Positions 34,933-46,462 of a stretch of DNA of 64,000 nucleotides are shown here, piece by piece. The notes beneath the pieces are model-generated. The model worked only from the letters and a program-made list of their open reading frames with translations, did not search any database and was not told the DNA's origin. This DNA comes from Cryptomeria japonica (lineage: Eukaryota > Streptophyta > Pinopsida > Cupressales > Cupressaceae): the NCBI RefSeq assembly GCF_030272615.1, contig NC_081413.1, forward strand, positions 449,106,538-449,170,537, written 5' to 3'. Each line of letters begins with the position of its first letter. Position 1 is the first letter of the stretch. The position numbers and the translations under genes are program-made.

Positions 34933-36900
34933 TTAGATGGTTTGATGGGGGATGTATGTGGTGTAAGGGACATGCTGGTGGCAAGTGTTCAGATGAAATG
35001 AAGGAAAGTGAGTGTGATGGGGGGATGTTGGCAAGACCAACATTGGCACATATTGTGGGGGATATGGTATGAGTGGAGGAGAGATGGATGTAGCATGTGG
35101 ATATGATGGAGGAATTATGATAGGTAGCTTTGGGACGTAGGGACCCAATATAGACTTAGGAGATGGATGGGGAGAATGTTTAGCTAGTGGACTAGCAATT
35201 TTGGATGCCATTGGGGATTTTTCTTTTGGATCTATAGCTTCTTTTTGCTTTGGGATCCACATTGTTTTTTTTTTCTTTAGTGAGCCTTTGAGGCCTTTGG
35301 GATTCAGTGCATTTTTGTATCAAATTTTTCTTTATTGGAGCATGTCTTTTGAAGTGGACATGGTGATCTTTCGATTGTTGTGGATGTGTAGCTTTATGTA
35401 TTTTTGAATTGCCATCCAAATTATTGCTAGTAGCATTGGAGGGAATGTGTGAAGGTGTAGGAGATGAAGGGAATATGGGATGAACTGATGGATGTAGGAT
35501 GTAGGATGGAGTGTGGGGATATGTGCCTCATGGGGGCTTCACTGGATAGGAAATACTATATCACATGCATTCATATAGGGGGGTTTAATATCCAAAAATG
35601 AGGGTACAATATATTGCCTATCAATGAAAATAGGGGGGTTTTAACTCAAGGTATGAAAAAAAGAAATATTTGGTGAAAATAAAGGACTTTTAATTCAGTC
35701 TATGTATTGGGAGGGAGTGACAAAAAAGGAGTTTAGGGAAATATCTTTTGAAAATACGGGGATTCTTTAGTATGCCATGAACACACATGCTATAACCCGG
35801 GTTTGCTAAGTGAAGCCTATGTGACGTGCCTTTGTTGATCCTTATTGTGAATGAAAGGAATATGAGGTTTTTATATGGGTGAATGGAATATGGGATATGT
35901 GTATGGAGGGACAAGTCAAAAAAGATGGAGGATGGGATTTTGGGATATAAGGGCCCAAAATAGATTTAGAATGTGGGGGATATATGAAGTTATATTTCTG
36001 GATATAGGGACCAAAATGGATTTAGAGGATGAAGGAGGAAGATGGATGGTTGTTTTCGCTTTATATGATGGAGGAGGGGGAATGGTGATAAATGATTTGG
36101 AGGAATGATACGAAGATGTGATGATGTGTTTGGTAGCATACTTGGATTTTCCATTAGTTGTACAGAAATTTTGGATGCAGTGCCTTGGGATATGTAACCG
36201 AGACCATGAGATCTTGGATGTGCTTTGACACGGATGGGCTCCAAAGTACCTTTCTCATGTAGGCCTAAGCCTTTACCTTGATAGTTCATTTTTTTGAGAT
36301 TTTTTTTTAAAGTAGGATGCTTGTTCTCTCGGTAACAAGATGTGAGTCCTTTATCAAATGGAGGAGAATGTGTGGTGTATATGAGATGTTGTTTTGTTTG
36401 TGAGGGAACTTCCATGTATGAATGTAAGCAAACCAAGGGGATAGAGTGATGGTGGTTAAATAGTTTGGATAGGAGGAAGTGGAGGATCAAGAGGTGGAGT
36501 ACATGGGATGGGAGGATCTTGACTTGGCAAAGAAAATGATAAGGGCACTTGAGATGGAGTAGATGGACTGGTAGGATATTGATTTGGAAAAGGAAATGAT
36601 AAGGGATCTTGAGATGGAGTAAACTGACTGGTAGCATCTTGATTTGGATCAATATTTATTTCAACATGCTCTAGAACAAGATCTTTGAATGATGGGATAG
36701 GTGTGGATGGTGCAATAAAGAGTGAGTGAGTAGGAATTTTTAGAGGGAATGGATGGAACGATGGAAGATTCAATGACTTAGGTGGATGGACTAGATGGAA
36801 GGATGAGAGATTCTTCAGTTGGGATAGATGGAGTGGATAAAATGATGTGGAGTTCCTCAACTAGGGTGGATGGAAGGATGAGAGGTCATGCATATAGGAT
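34933..36900 (-). pseudogene. diverged copy of the long Pro/Ser-rich ORF
   Basis: The C-terminal part (35262-34933) begins MWIPKQKEAIDPKEKSPMAS and contains KSILGPYVPKLP and then QYVPMLVLPTSP, matching the tail of the frame at 16111-18963 in order and spacing. The preceding segment (35419-35192) has QRPQRLTKEKK, matching QRPQRPTEKNK. Further upstream, Pro/Ser-rich pieces (36860-36456, with repeated PSQDPLSF units) match the middle zone in composition. Several stops and frame changes occur, and the N-terminus is missing. Confidence 0.65.
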
Positions 36901-36967
36901 AGATGGAGTGGATGAAAGGATGGGGGACTCACCAATTGGGCAGACAAAGTGGATGAAAGGTGACAAA

Positions 36968-38409
36968 TGTAACTCTATATTCTCATGCCCACAAAGGTGA
37001 CAAATGTAACCACAGTTGAACTAGTCTAAAAAAACTATTTACTGACTAAGTCTCTACTTATTTTACAAGGTGGTAGCTACCTTTGAAATATATTCAATGA
37101 ATGAAAATTAACTAAAACTCTTTTAACCAGAAAGCAAACAAGCAAAGAGCTTTTAACCAGAAAGATTTGAAAAGGTATGCATGAAATACAAACACTTTAA
37201 GATTTTTCAAGAATCACTACAAAATACCATTCAAAGATAATATTTTGTAGCAATAGAAAACTAAAACTATTCAACATCTCAAACATAGATGCATCCACTC
37301 ATAACCATTCAAAAGAACAAAAATATCTAAAGCCACCAACAAACTTTCTATATTCAAAATAGTAAACAAAAATATACTTAAAGAAGTTTTTGTTCTTAAG
37401 AGTAAATCAAAGTTTTCCCAAAAGATCCCTAAAGATCCACTAATCTACTCATTTATAGCTATTACCCTAAGTCTTTTCCATTTGCAAGAAACAGTTACTA
37501 AAGTAACGGTCTTGAAAGCGACTGTTTCAAAACAGAACTTCCATAAAGAAACATCAAAATATAAACCAATTCACAACAGGTAAGGCTATAAAGTCACCAG
37601 ACTCAGGCTCTAGCATCAGGCATCGAGTTCTTCTCTGCAATCCATTTATCGATCTCATCTACCTTCTCTTCTTCTTCAATCAACATCAATAAGATATCTT
37701 CAAATTCTTTCTCATCAAAAACAGTAGCTCAAAAAAAGTCAGACAAGTCCAAAAGAATATGTACCTGCAATGTCTCAACATCTAGTTGTACCAAAGGACC
37801 CTTCTTATCTTGGAGCACCATCTCATCAAAGTCAATTATTTGGGTTCCTTCCTATTGTAAGCTCGCCTTGTAAGCATTGTTCATAGTTTTTAACTTGTTT
37901 TGCAATCTTATCTAATATGGTGACAACCTTCCTATATTCAAGAAATTTGTTCGTGCTTTCCATGCAAAAGACCATAATTGTCGGACTATATCTTCCTCCT
38001 CCTTCTCTGGCCAATTCAAATCTGGGTTGTGAAATAATAACTCACTATCATGAGGCAAAACCATTATGATATGGGCAAAATCATGAAAATTTCCTCTTTT
38101 TAGCCACCTTTAATGTTTTCTACAAAAAAGACAGCATCAAATGTAGTAATGCATCCCATCACCTTTTTCATGGCCTTAGTTTTTTAATTACCATTAATGA
38201 TGGTATATAAATCTTCACTTTATTTGCTCCCTAGAAGTAGTACATGACATGGCAACTGATGAGGCATAAAGACGAATGGCAAGAAGTAGTTATTCTCTCG
38301 ATCTGACAGGCTCATTTAGTTTCGGCAGCACCTAAGCATGACCTTTCCTTACCATCACTCATGCTTCCACCCCAATAGGGTACTGAATAGGCCTAGGATT
38401 ACATCATCA
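36968..38409 (-). repeat. array LTR A (left end truncated)
   Basis: It aligns with LTR B from TAACTCTATATTCTC onward, so about the first 22 bases (TGTTGGTTAATAG...) are missing at the junction with the pol-less element on the left. It ends in ACATCATCA at 38409. Confidence 0.8.
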
Positions 38410-40345
38410 AGGATGCCCCCACCTTGAGGTCTGAGAGATCCTTGATGATTCGAAGAAGCCCAACCTTTACAACATTAAAAATACCTAAGAATCAAAAGAT
38501 CGAGCATGTTCGCAACAATCAAACTCTTTCAAAGAAAACCAAAAGTTTGACTCTTAGTAGCATCAGCCTCCTACAAACTCCCTTAAGCAAGTTAGGTGGT
38601 CGAGTAGTTCTAAAAGTGAAGAACCCTACAATAGAAGTTAAGAAACTCATTAAGATTGTGACAAGAGAAAATGGAAAAAGAGTGGAGGGAAGCAACTTAT
38701 CAAAAGTTTAAAAACTGATAGGTAACATATAGGCTTTGAATGGGGATTAGGACTAACAAGACACAGAGAACTCAAGAAATCATACCAGTGTGTGGAAAAT
38801 TGGGCAACAGAGTTAGAGAGTGATAGAAGGAAAGGGCACTACTTAGTAGTAGGGCGGAAGGGTGAGTGAGCATAAACTCAAAACCAACAAGCCTAAAACT
38901 CAAAAGGGAAACAAATTACACTTATGACAAGCCAAAACATAACCTAAATATGTGCATGGCCATAAGGGCCTTATGGTACAGGAGCACAATATTATTCAAG
39001 TGAAACCATTTATGAGCTAAGACAAATATATACCTGTGCAAAATAGAGAGTTTTGGACATATAACATGACACAAGATGAATACCGTCCAATGACAACCTC
39101 AAAGACAAACTTCCGATGACAATAATACAAAAGTTTCTTGTAGGTGCATTCATTCCCAAACAACCACTCTTTGTGATAGACCTTCGGGATGAGACCCATT
39201 GCCTCTTCATGAATTGTTTGGGGTAACTGATAATAATCCTTCAAAAAAGATTTAACCAGTGCATCCTGTCTCTGGCCATATGCCTACTAGATCTGTTTTA
39301 AGATATTAGTGCAAATATCATGGCCCTGTATGTATACTTCACATGGAAAAGTCCTAAGACTTTCAACAATTGAATATTTCTCAATTATATCATTAACAAA
39401 CCAATAATCATCGATGAGGGCCCTAGGGTTTGGACTTGAGAACTGAACATCTCTACTTCCCATATCTACATGATAAAATAAAGGAAATGATTCATTACCA
39501 TCAGAGATATCCTCAAAGACACATCTATCAGGCTCAATGGAATTATAAAGAGATGATAGCTACTTAATAGGCTAAGTATTTCTCACTTCAAAAAGAGGGT
39601 TATCTCTGATCTTGGCATCCTCATAGGATTCTATAGGGTAATACATGGGATTTAGAGGGTTTCATTCAATTTCTATCCACTGGGTAGGAGGTTGTTCCTT
39701 GGAAAAGGAGAAGAGATCCTCTTTGGGTTCCACACCCTATTCAAAGATATCCAAGACAGATAGAAGACCATCGAAAAGGGCCCCTCTTCTCGACTTACCA
39801 AAAGTTAGAACAAGACTCATGCATGTGGTACCTGATGACACTTGATTGTCATATTCCAAAAGCATAGGATCAAAGTGCAAGAGGATTTTATCTTCAATTG
39901 CATATGGGAGCTCATCTCGGAGGGTGACTTGAGGCAATTTTTCCTTCTTTTCAACTCCACCAAAACATTTTATGAACTTTTCAACTTCAACCTTAGTGAT
40001 GTGACCTTCACTGTCAACGATACCACATCAAAAGTCACCTTCAAAACCTCGCTAGAGATAGCTTGAAACATAAGCCCTTTTGAATTCTTCTTACGTCTTC
40101 CCTTCTTTAAAGATACCTATAAATAATTCTTCAGGATGGACTTTACACTTTCTATCAGATGTACTTCTCTCTTCAGTCATGACTAGCTTTCTCTTTCAAG
40201 CGTTAATCATGTATTAACTTAGGTATAGATAGAAACCCTCCTCTGGGTCTATACAAACTGAGTCACCAATCTTCTTACCAATGGACATTTAAATCTTATA
40301 AATCTTCCTATTTCACTCCAATCCCTAGTAGAGTCACCAAAAATT
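38410..40345 (-). pseudogene. array internal region A with unknown gag-position ORF
   Basis: On the minus strand a primer-site candidate (40321-40339) is followed after ~140 bases by ATG 40180. The frame reads MTEERSTSDRKCKVHPEELF, then, through a few stops, EEFKRAYVSSYL, DSEGHITKVEVEKFIKCFGG, LPQVTLRDELPYAIEDKILL, FDPMLLEYDNQVSSGTTCMS, SRRGALFDGLLSVLDIFE, KDYYQLPQTIHEEAMGLIP and VYHKEWLFGNECTYKKLLYY, ending near 39010. No zinc knuckle, protease or polymerase motif is seen and the family is not recognised. The same blocks occur in regions B and C. The last ~600 bases before the G-rich tract are non-coding. Confidence 0.55.
40321..40339 (-). promoter_or_regulatory. primer binding site candidate, array unit A
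   Basis: Minus-strand TGGTGACTCTACTAGGGAT lies six bases from the LTR end and resembles the TGGCGACTC-type site seen in several plant gypsy lineages. The equivalent in unit B is 44925-44943. Confidence 0.6.
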
Positions 40346-41606
40346 TGTTGGTTAATAGATTTCTCACATAACTCTATATTCTCATGTCCACAAAGGTGAC
40401 AAATGTAACCACAGTTGAACTGGTCTGAATGAACCATTTACTAATAGATTCTCTACTTATTTTACAATATGGTAGCTACCTTTAGATGATATTCAATGAA
40501 TGGAAATTAACTGGAATGCTTTTAACAAGAAAGAAATTAAGGAAATAAATTTTAACTATAAAGCTTTGAAAAGGCATGCATGAAATACTAACACTTTTTT
40601 TATTTTTCATGATTTTGAATCAACTAAATAGCTACAAAATTCTAGTCAAAGCTAATATTTTTATGACAATATAAAATTGAAACTATTCACCATCTCAAAT
40701 ATAGATGCATCCATTGATAACCAATCAAAAGAATAGAAAGCATTCACACACCATAATTTAAAGATTACAAATATCTGAAGCCACCATCAAACTTTCTATA
40801 TTCAAAACAATAAATAAAAATATACTTACAGAAGTTTTTGTTCTTGAGAGTAAATCAAATTTTGCCTAAAAGATCCCTAAAGATGCACTAATCTACTTAT
40901 TTATAACTATTACCCGAAGTATTTTTTGTTTTCAAGAAATGGTTACTAAAGTAACGGTCTTGAAAGTGACTCTTTCAAAACAAAACTTCCATAGAGCAGC
41001 ATCAAAATATAGACCATTTCACAACAGGTAAGGCTATAAAGTCACTTGACTCAGGCTCCAACATCAGGCATCAAGTTCAGCTTTGCAATCTATTTATCGA
41101 TCTCATTTGCCTTTTATTCTTCTTCAATCAACATCAATAGGATAGCTTCGAATTCTTCCTCATCAAAAATAGTAGCTCGTAAGAAGTCAGACAAGTCCAA
41201 AAGAATATGTCCTTGCAATGTCTCAACATCTGGTTGTACCAAAGGACCTTTCTTATCTTGGAGCATCATCTCATCAAAGTCACTTATTCAAGTTTCTTCC
41301 TGCTGCAAGCTCACCCTCTAAGTGTTGTTCATGATTTTTCAGCTCGTTCTGCAATCTTATCTAATATGGTGACGACCTTCCTATATTCACTTAAATCAAT
41401 TTGTGCTTTCCATGTAAAAGGTTGTAACTGTTGAACTATATCTTCCTACTCCTTCTCTTGACAATTCAAATCTGGGTTGTGAAACGAAAGCTCAGTGTCA
41501 TGAGGGAAAACCATTCTGATATAGGCAAAATCATGAAAATTTCCTCTTCTTAGCCAACTTTAATGTTTTCTGCAAAAGCGGGAGCATCAAATGTAGTAAT
41601 GCATGT

Positions 41607-42759
41607 GGGTCATCTCACAATAATGGTTCCCACTTTCACCCATGAAGGAAAAACGTTGATGGGGGAAAAAAAATTATGTGGTTTTGTTCATACTATGGGT
41701 GTCCGAGCGAACTACCCTTTGGGGTTCGAGCGAACGCCCCACTTAGATTGTACATGTGACATCACTGGGGTTTGCTTGAGCCCCCTTTTTATTAATATTT
41801 AATGGAGTTCGCTCGAACCCCCCTTCGAGCGAACCCCTTTTTAACTATTTTTTAACCATTATAAAATGAATGTAGGGGGGTTCATTCGAACCCCCTTCAT
41901 TCAAAGAGGGTTCATTCAAACCCCTTTCATTCTAAGGGGTGTTCATTTGAACCCCTTTTCTATGCTTCTCCACCCCAAACTCTTCAACTTTCTACATAAT
42001 TTTGGCCTTGAAACCTCTGGTTCAAGGCTTAAATGAAAGAATTTTGACAATTAAAAAATATAGGATGGTAGTGCTCTAAGCAAGATTTCCAACAACTATA
42101 ATTTTATTACATTGTGACTTTATTATAATCTTGTTTTTTATATATTACTAAATATAGGTTCTTCACTGAAGATGAACTTCTTTGTTCAATGCATTGAAAA
42201 AATTAGTAAACTAATTCAAAAAAAACTCTAAAAAATATCTATGCCCTAGGTATTGATGTCTTATTCTAACAAAACAAAAATTCAATTTCGATATATATAG
42301 AACAAGTTAAGTGTTCAAAGGTACACCTATGTCTAAAATATAATTAGTTGGACTTCAAAACTTAATAAAATGAAAAATATTCAAAATATCACTATCAAAT
42401 CAACTCCATACCCTGGATATTGATGTTACAAACAAAAATTCAAAAGAATTGAGTTTTTATCATTTATAGAAAAAAAAAATTATGTCTTCCGAGAGGCACA
42501 TCACTCTTAAAAAATGTTGTTTGCTGTTAAAAACTACTTTTTGAGGGAGATGAAAAATAAAAATAATTTTCTCCAAAAAAAATTTAAAAAAATATATTTA
42601 GAATCTACAGACAAGATGTTACAAATCACTAATTTACATCATCTTAAAATTATTAATGGTTTAAAAGTTATAGGTGTCAAAAAGTGAAGATTATTTTAAA
42701 AATGTTCATCTAGTGTCAAAGTTAGCAAAAAAGTGGGAACCATTATTGTGAGTTCACCC
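41607..42759. mobile_element. non-autonomous DNA transposon with 30-bp TIRs, 4-bp TSD ATGT
   Basis: The left end (41607-41636, GGGTCATCTCACAATAATGG and on) and the reverse complement of the right end (42730-42759) match at 28 of 30 bases. ATGT flanks both ends (41603-41606 and 42760-42763). LTR C shows the uninterrupted site (CATGTCACCACC near 46202), and LTR A lacks the insert too, so this is a true insertion. It encodes no transposase. Near its left end are repeated G/C-rich units with GTTCGCTCGAAC-type dyads (41700-41960). The remainder is AT-rich. The superfamily is not assigned: a 4-bp duplication with GGG ends fits none of the common plant families cleanly. Confidence 0.85.
41700..41960. 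repeat. short dyad repeats (GTTCGCTCGAAC type) inside the TIR element
   Basis: Six to eight copies of GGGGTTCGAGCGAAC or its diverged forms (GGTTCATTCGAACCCC, GTTCATTTGAACCCC) occur in both orientations. Each can form a short hairpin. Confidence 0.65.
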
Positions 42760-43019
42760 ATGTTGCCACCTTTTTCGTGTTTATAGTTTCTTAATTACCA
42801 TTAACGATGGTAGTCTTTAAGTCTTCCATTGATTTGTTCCTTGGAAGTAGTGCATGACATGGCAACTGATGAGGCAAAAACAGGAACGACAAGAAGCAGT
42901 TATTCTCCTGACCTGACAGGCTCATTTAATTCTAGCGGTGCCAAAGCATGACCTTTCTTTACCATCACTCATGTTTCCACCCCAGTAGGGTACTGAATAG
43001 GCTAGAGATTACATCATCA

Positions 43020-44949
43020 AGGATGCCCCCACCTTGAAACCAAAGAGATCCTTGAAGCTTTGAAGAAGACTAGCCTTTACGACAATAAAAATATCGGAGA
43101 ATGGGAAGATCAGGCAAGTTTGCAACCATTGAACTCTTTCAAAGACAACCACAAGTCTGACTCTTAGTGGTTTAGACCTCCTATAGACTCCCTTAAGAGA
43201 TTCAGGTGGTTAGGTAGTTCTAAAAGTGAAGAACCCTATCATAGAAGTTACGAAACTCAGAAAGGCCGCTACAAGAGAAAATTGAAAAAGAGCAAAGGGA
43301 AATGACTTAGCAAAAGTTTCAAAATTGATAGGTAACATATAGGCTCTAAATGGAGACTATGACTAACAAGACACGGAGAAATCCAGAATTTAGACCAGTG
43401 CATCAAAAATTGGGCAACAAAGTTAGAGCACGATAGAAGGAAAGGGTGCTACTTAGCAGTAGGGTGGAGGGGTGACTGGGCATAAACTCAAAACCAACAA
43501 GCCCAAAACTTGAAAGAAAAACAAATTACACCTACAACAAGACAAAACATAACCTAAATATGTACATGGCCATAAGGGCCTTAAGGTACATGAGCGCATT
43601 AAAGTGAAACCATTTACTAGATAAGAGAAATATATACATGTGTGAAATTGAGGGTTTCAGAAATATGACATGACACAAGATAAACAGTGTCCGATGACAA
43701 CCCTGAAGATGAAATTTCAATTACAATAATACAAAAGTTTCTGGTAGGTCCATTCATGCCTAAACAAACAATCTTTGTGATAGACCTTTGGGATGAGACC
43801 CATTTCCTCTTCTTGACTTGCTCGGACTAACTGATAATAATCCTTCTGAAAAGATTTAACCAGTGCATCTTGTCTCTGGTCATACACCTCCCAGCTTTGT
43901 TTTAAGATATAAGTGCGGCTATCATGGCCCTATATATATACTTCACATGGTAAATTCTTGCCACTTTCAATAGTTAAATATTTAGCAATGATTTCATTAA
44001 TAGATCAATAATCATCGACGAGGGCCCTGAGGTTTGGACCCTGGGAATGAAAATCTCTACTTCACGTATCTACATGATAGCATAAAGGAAAGGATTCATT
44101 ACCATCAAATTTATCCTCAAGGAAACATCTCTCAAGCTCAATGGAATTATGGAAGGATGACAGCTTCTTAATAGGCTAAGGATTTATCACTTCAAAAAGA
44201 GGGTTATCTATGATCTTGGCATCCTAATAGGACTATATACAGTAATACATGGGATTTAAAGGGTTCCATTCAATCTCTATCCCCTAGGTAGGAGGTTATT
44301 CTTTGGAAAAGGAGAAGAGATCCTATTTGAGTGCCATGCCCCATTCAAAGCTAGCCAAGTCAAATAGAAGGCCATCAAAAAGGACCCCTCTTCTCAGATT
44401 ACCCAAAGTCAGAAGAGGAATCATGCATTTGGTACATGATGACACTTGATTGTCATATTCCAAAAGCATAGGATCAAATTTCGGGAGGATTTTATCTTCC
44501 CTTATATATAGGAGCTCATCTCAGAGGGTGACTTGAGGCTATTTTTCCTTCTTTTTGACTCCACCAAAAATGTTTATGAACTTTTCAACATCAACCTCAG
44601 TGATGTGACCTTCGCCATCAGCTATACCATATCAAAAGTCACCTTCAAAACCTCAGGAGAGTCAACTTGAAACATAAGCCCTTTTGAATTCATCTAATGT
44701 CTTCTCTTCTTTAAGGATACCTAGCAATAGTTCTTCAAGATGAACTCTACACTTTCAATCAAATGTACTTCTCTCCTTAGTCATGAATAGATTTCTCTTT
44801 CAAGCATTAATCATGTATTAACTTAGGTTTGGTCAGAAACCCTCCTCTGGGTCTGTACAAACTGAGTCGCCAGTCTTCTTACCAAAAGACGTTTAAATCT
44901 TATAAATCTTCCCATTTCATTCCAATCCCTATTAGAGTCACCAAAAACT
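43020..44949 (-). pseudogene. array internal region B with unknown gag-position ORF
   Basis: This is the same layout as region A: primer-site candidate 44925-44943, ATG 44784 (MTKERSTFD), then EEFKRAYVSS, EGHITEVDVEKFINIFGGV, KILPKFDPMLLEYDNQVSS and LRRGVLFDGLLFDLASFE. It has more stops than region A. The blocks are collinear with A and C. Confidence 0.5.
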
Positions 44950-46462
44950 TGTTGGTTAACAAATTTATCAGCTAACTCTATATTCTCATACCCATAAAGG
45001 TGACAAATGTAACCACAGTTGAACCAGTCTGAACAAACTATTTACTAACGGATTCTCTCCTCATTTTACAAGCTGGCAACTTATTTTACAAGGTGGTAGC
45101 TACCTTAGGATGATATTCAATGAATGAAAATTAACTGAAATGCTTTTAACCAAAAAGAAAATAAGGAAAGAGCTTTTAACCAAAAGAATTGAAAAGGCAT
45201 CCATGAAATACTAACACTTTTCAATTTTTCAAGATTTTGAATCAACTAAATCACTACAAAATACCATTTAAAGATAATATTTTTGTAGAAATAGAAAAAT
45301 GAAATCATTCACCATCTCAAATATAGATGCATCTACTAATAACCATTCAAAAGAACATCACACCATAATTCAAAGATTACGAATATGTGAAGCCACCAAC
45401 AAACTTTCTATATTCAAAATAGTAAACAGTACTATACTTAAATAAATTTTTGTTCTTAAGACTAAATCATTTTTTTCCCGAAAGATCCTCTAATCTACTT
45501 ATTTATTACTATTAGCCAAAGTCTTTTGTGTTTTTAATAAATGGTTACTAAAGTAACAGTCTTGAAAGTAACTATTTCAAAATAGAACTTCCATAGATCA
45601 ATATCAAAATATAGACTATTTCACAATAGGTAAGGCTATAAAGTCACCAGACTCAAGCTCCAGCATCAGGGATTGGGTTCTACTCTGCAACTCATTTATC
45701 GATCTCATATGCCTTCTCTTCTTCTTCAATCAATGTCAACAAGATATTTTCAAATTCTTCCTAGTCAAAAAGAGTAGCTCAAAAAAAGTCAAATAGGTCC
45801 AGAAGAATATGTCCCTGCAATGTCTCAACATCTAGTTGTACCAAAGGACCTTTCTTATCTTGGAGAACCATCTCATCAAAGTCAATTATTTGGGTTCCTT
45901 CCTGCTGCAAGATTGCCCTGTAAGTGTTGTTTGTGATTTTCAGCTTTTCTACAATCTTATCTATTATGGTGATGACCATCTTATATTCATTGATATTAGT
46001 TTGTGCTTTCCATGCAAAAGACCATAACTGTCAGACTATATCTTCCTTCTCCTTCTCTAGCCAATTTAAATTTGGGTTGTGAAATGACAGCTCAGTGTCA
46101 TGAGGCAAAACCATTTTGATATAGGCAAAATCATGAAAATTTCCTCTTTTTAGCCAACTTTAATGTTTTCTACAAAAATAGGAGCATCAAATGTAGTAAC
46201 ACATGTCACCACCTTTTTTGTGTCCTTAGTTTCTTAGTTTCCATTAATGAAGGTACTCTATAAATATTTCCTTGATTTAATTTGTGGAAGTAGTGCACGA
46301 CATGGAAATTGATGAGGCAAAAAGAGGAATGACAAGAAGCAGTTATTCTCCCGATCTGATAGGCTCATTTAATTCTGACGGTGCCCAAGCATGACCTTTC
46401 TTTACCATCACTCATGTTGCCACAACAATAGGCTACTTAATAGGTCTGAGATTACATCATCA
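44950..46462 (-). repeat. array LTR C (1513 bp)
   Basis: It starts TGTTGGTTAACAA and ends ACATCATCA on the plus strand. It provides the empty site for the TIR element in LTR B. Confidence 0.85.

Larger units (their letters stand above)
31608..36967 (-). mobile_element. second member of the pol-less LTR family, 5'-truncated
   Basis: On the minus strand the left LTR (to 32535) starts TGTAGATAG and is preceded by AAAGAGGGGAAAAA, the same LTR-start and polypurine design as the element at 12361-22598. The internal part carries a diverged copy of the same ORF (34933-36900) and a conserved 87-base block (33988-34074). The Gln-rich N-terminus, leader, primer site and right LTR are missing: the sequence changes at 36967/36968 into an unrelated LTR that itself lacks its first ~22 bases. 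An AT-rich block (34205-34760) is absent from the first member. Confidence 0.75.
40346..43019 (-). repeat. array LTR B, interrupted by a TIR element
   Basis: On the plus strand it starts TGTTGGTTAATAG and ends ACATCATCA. After removing 41607-42759 and one ATGT copy its length is about 1517 bp, equal to LTR C. Confidence 0.85.
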
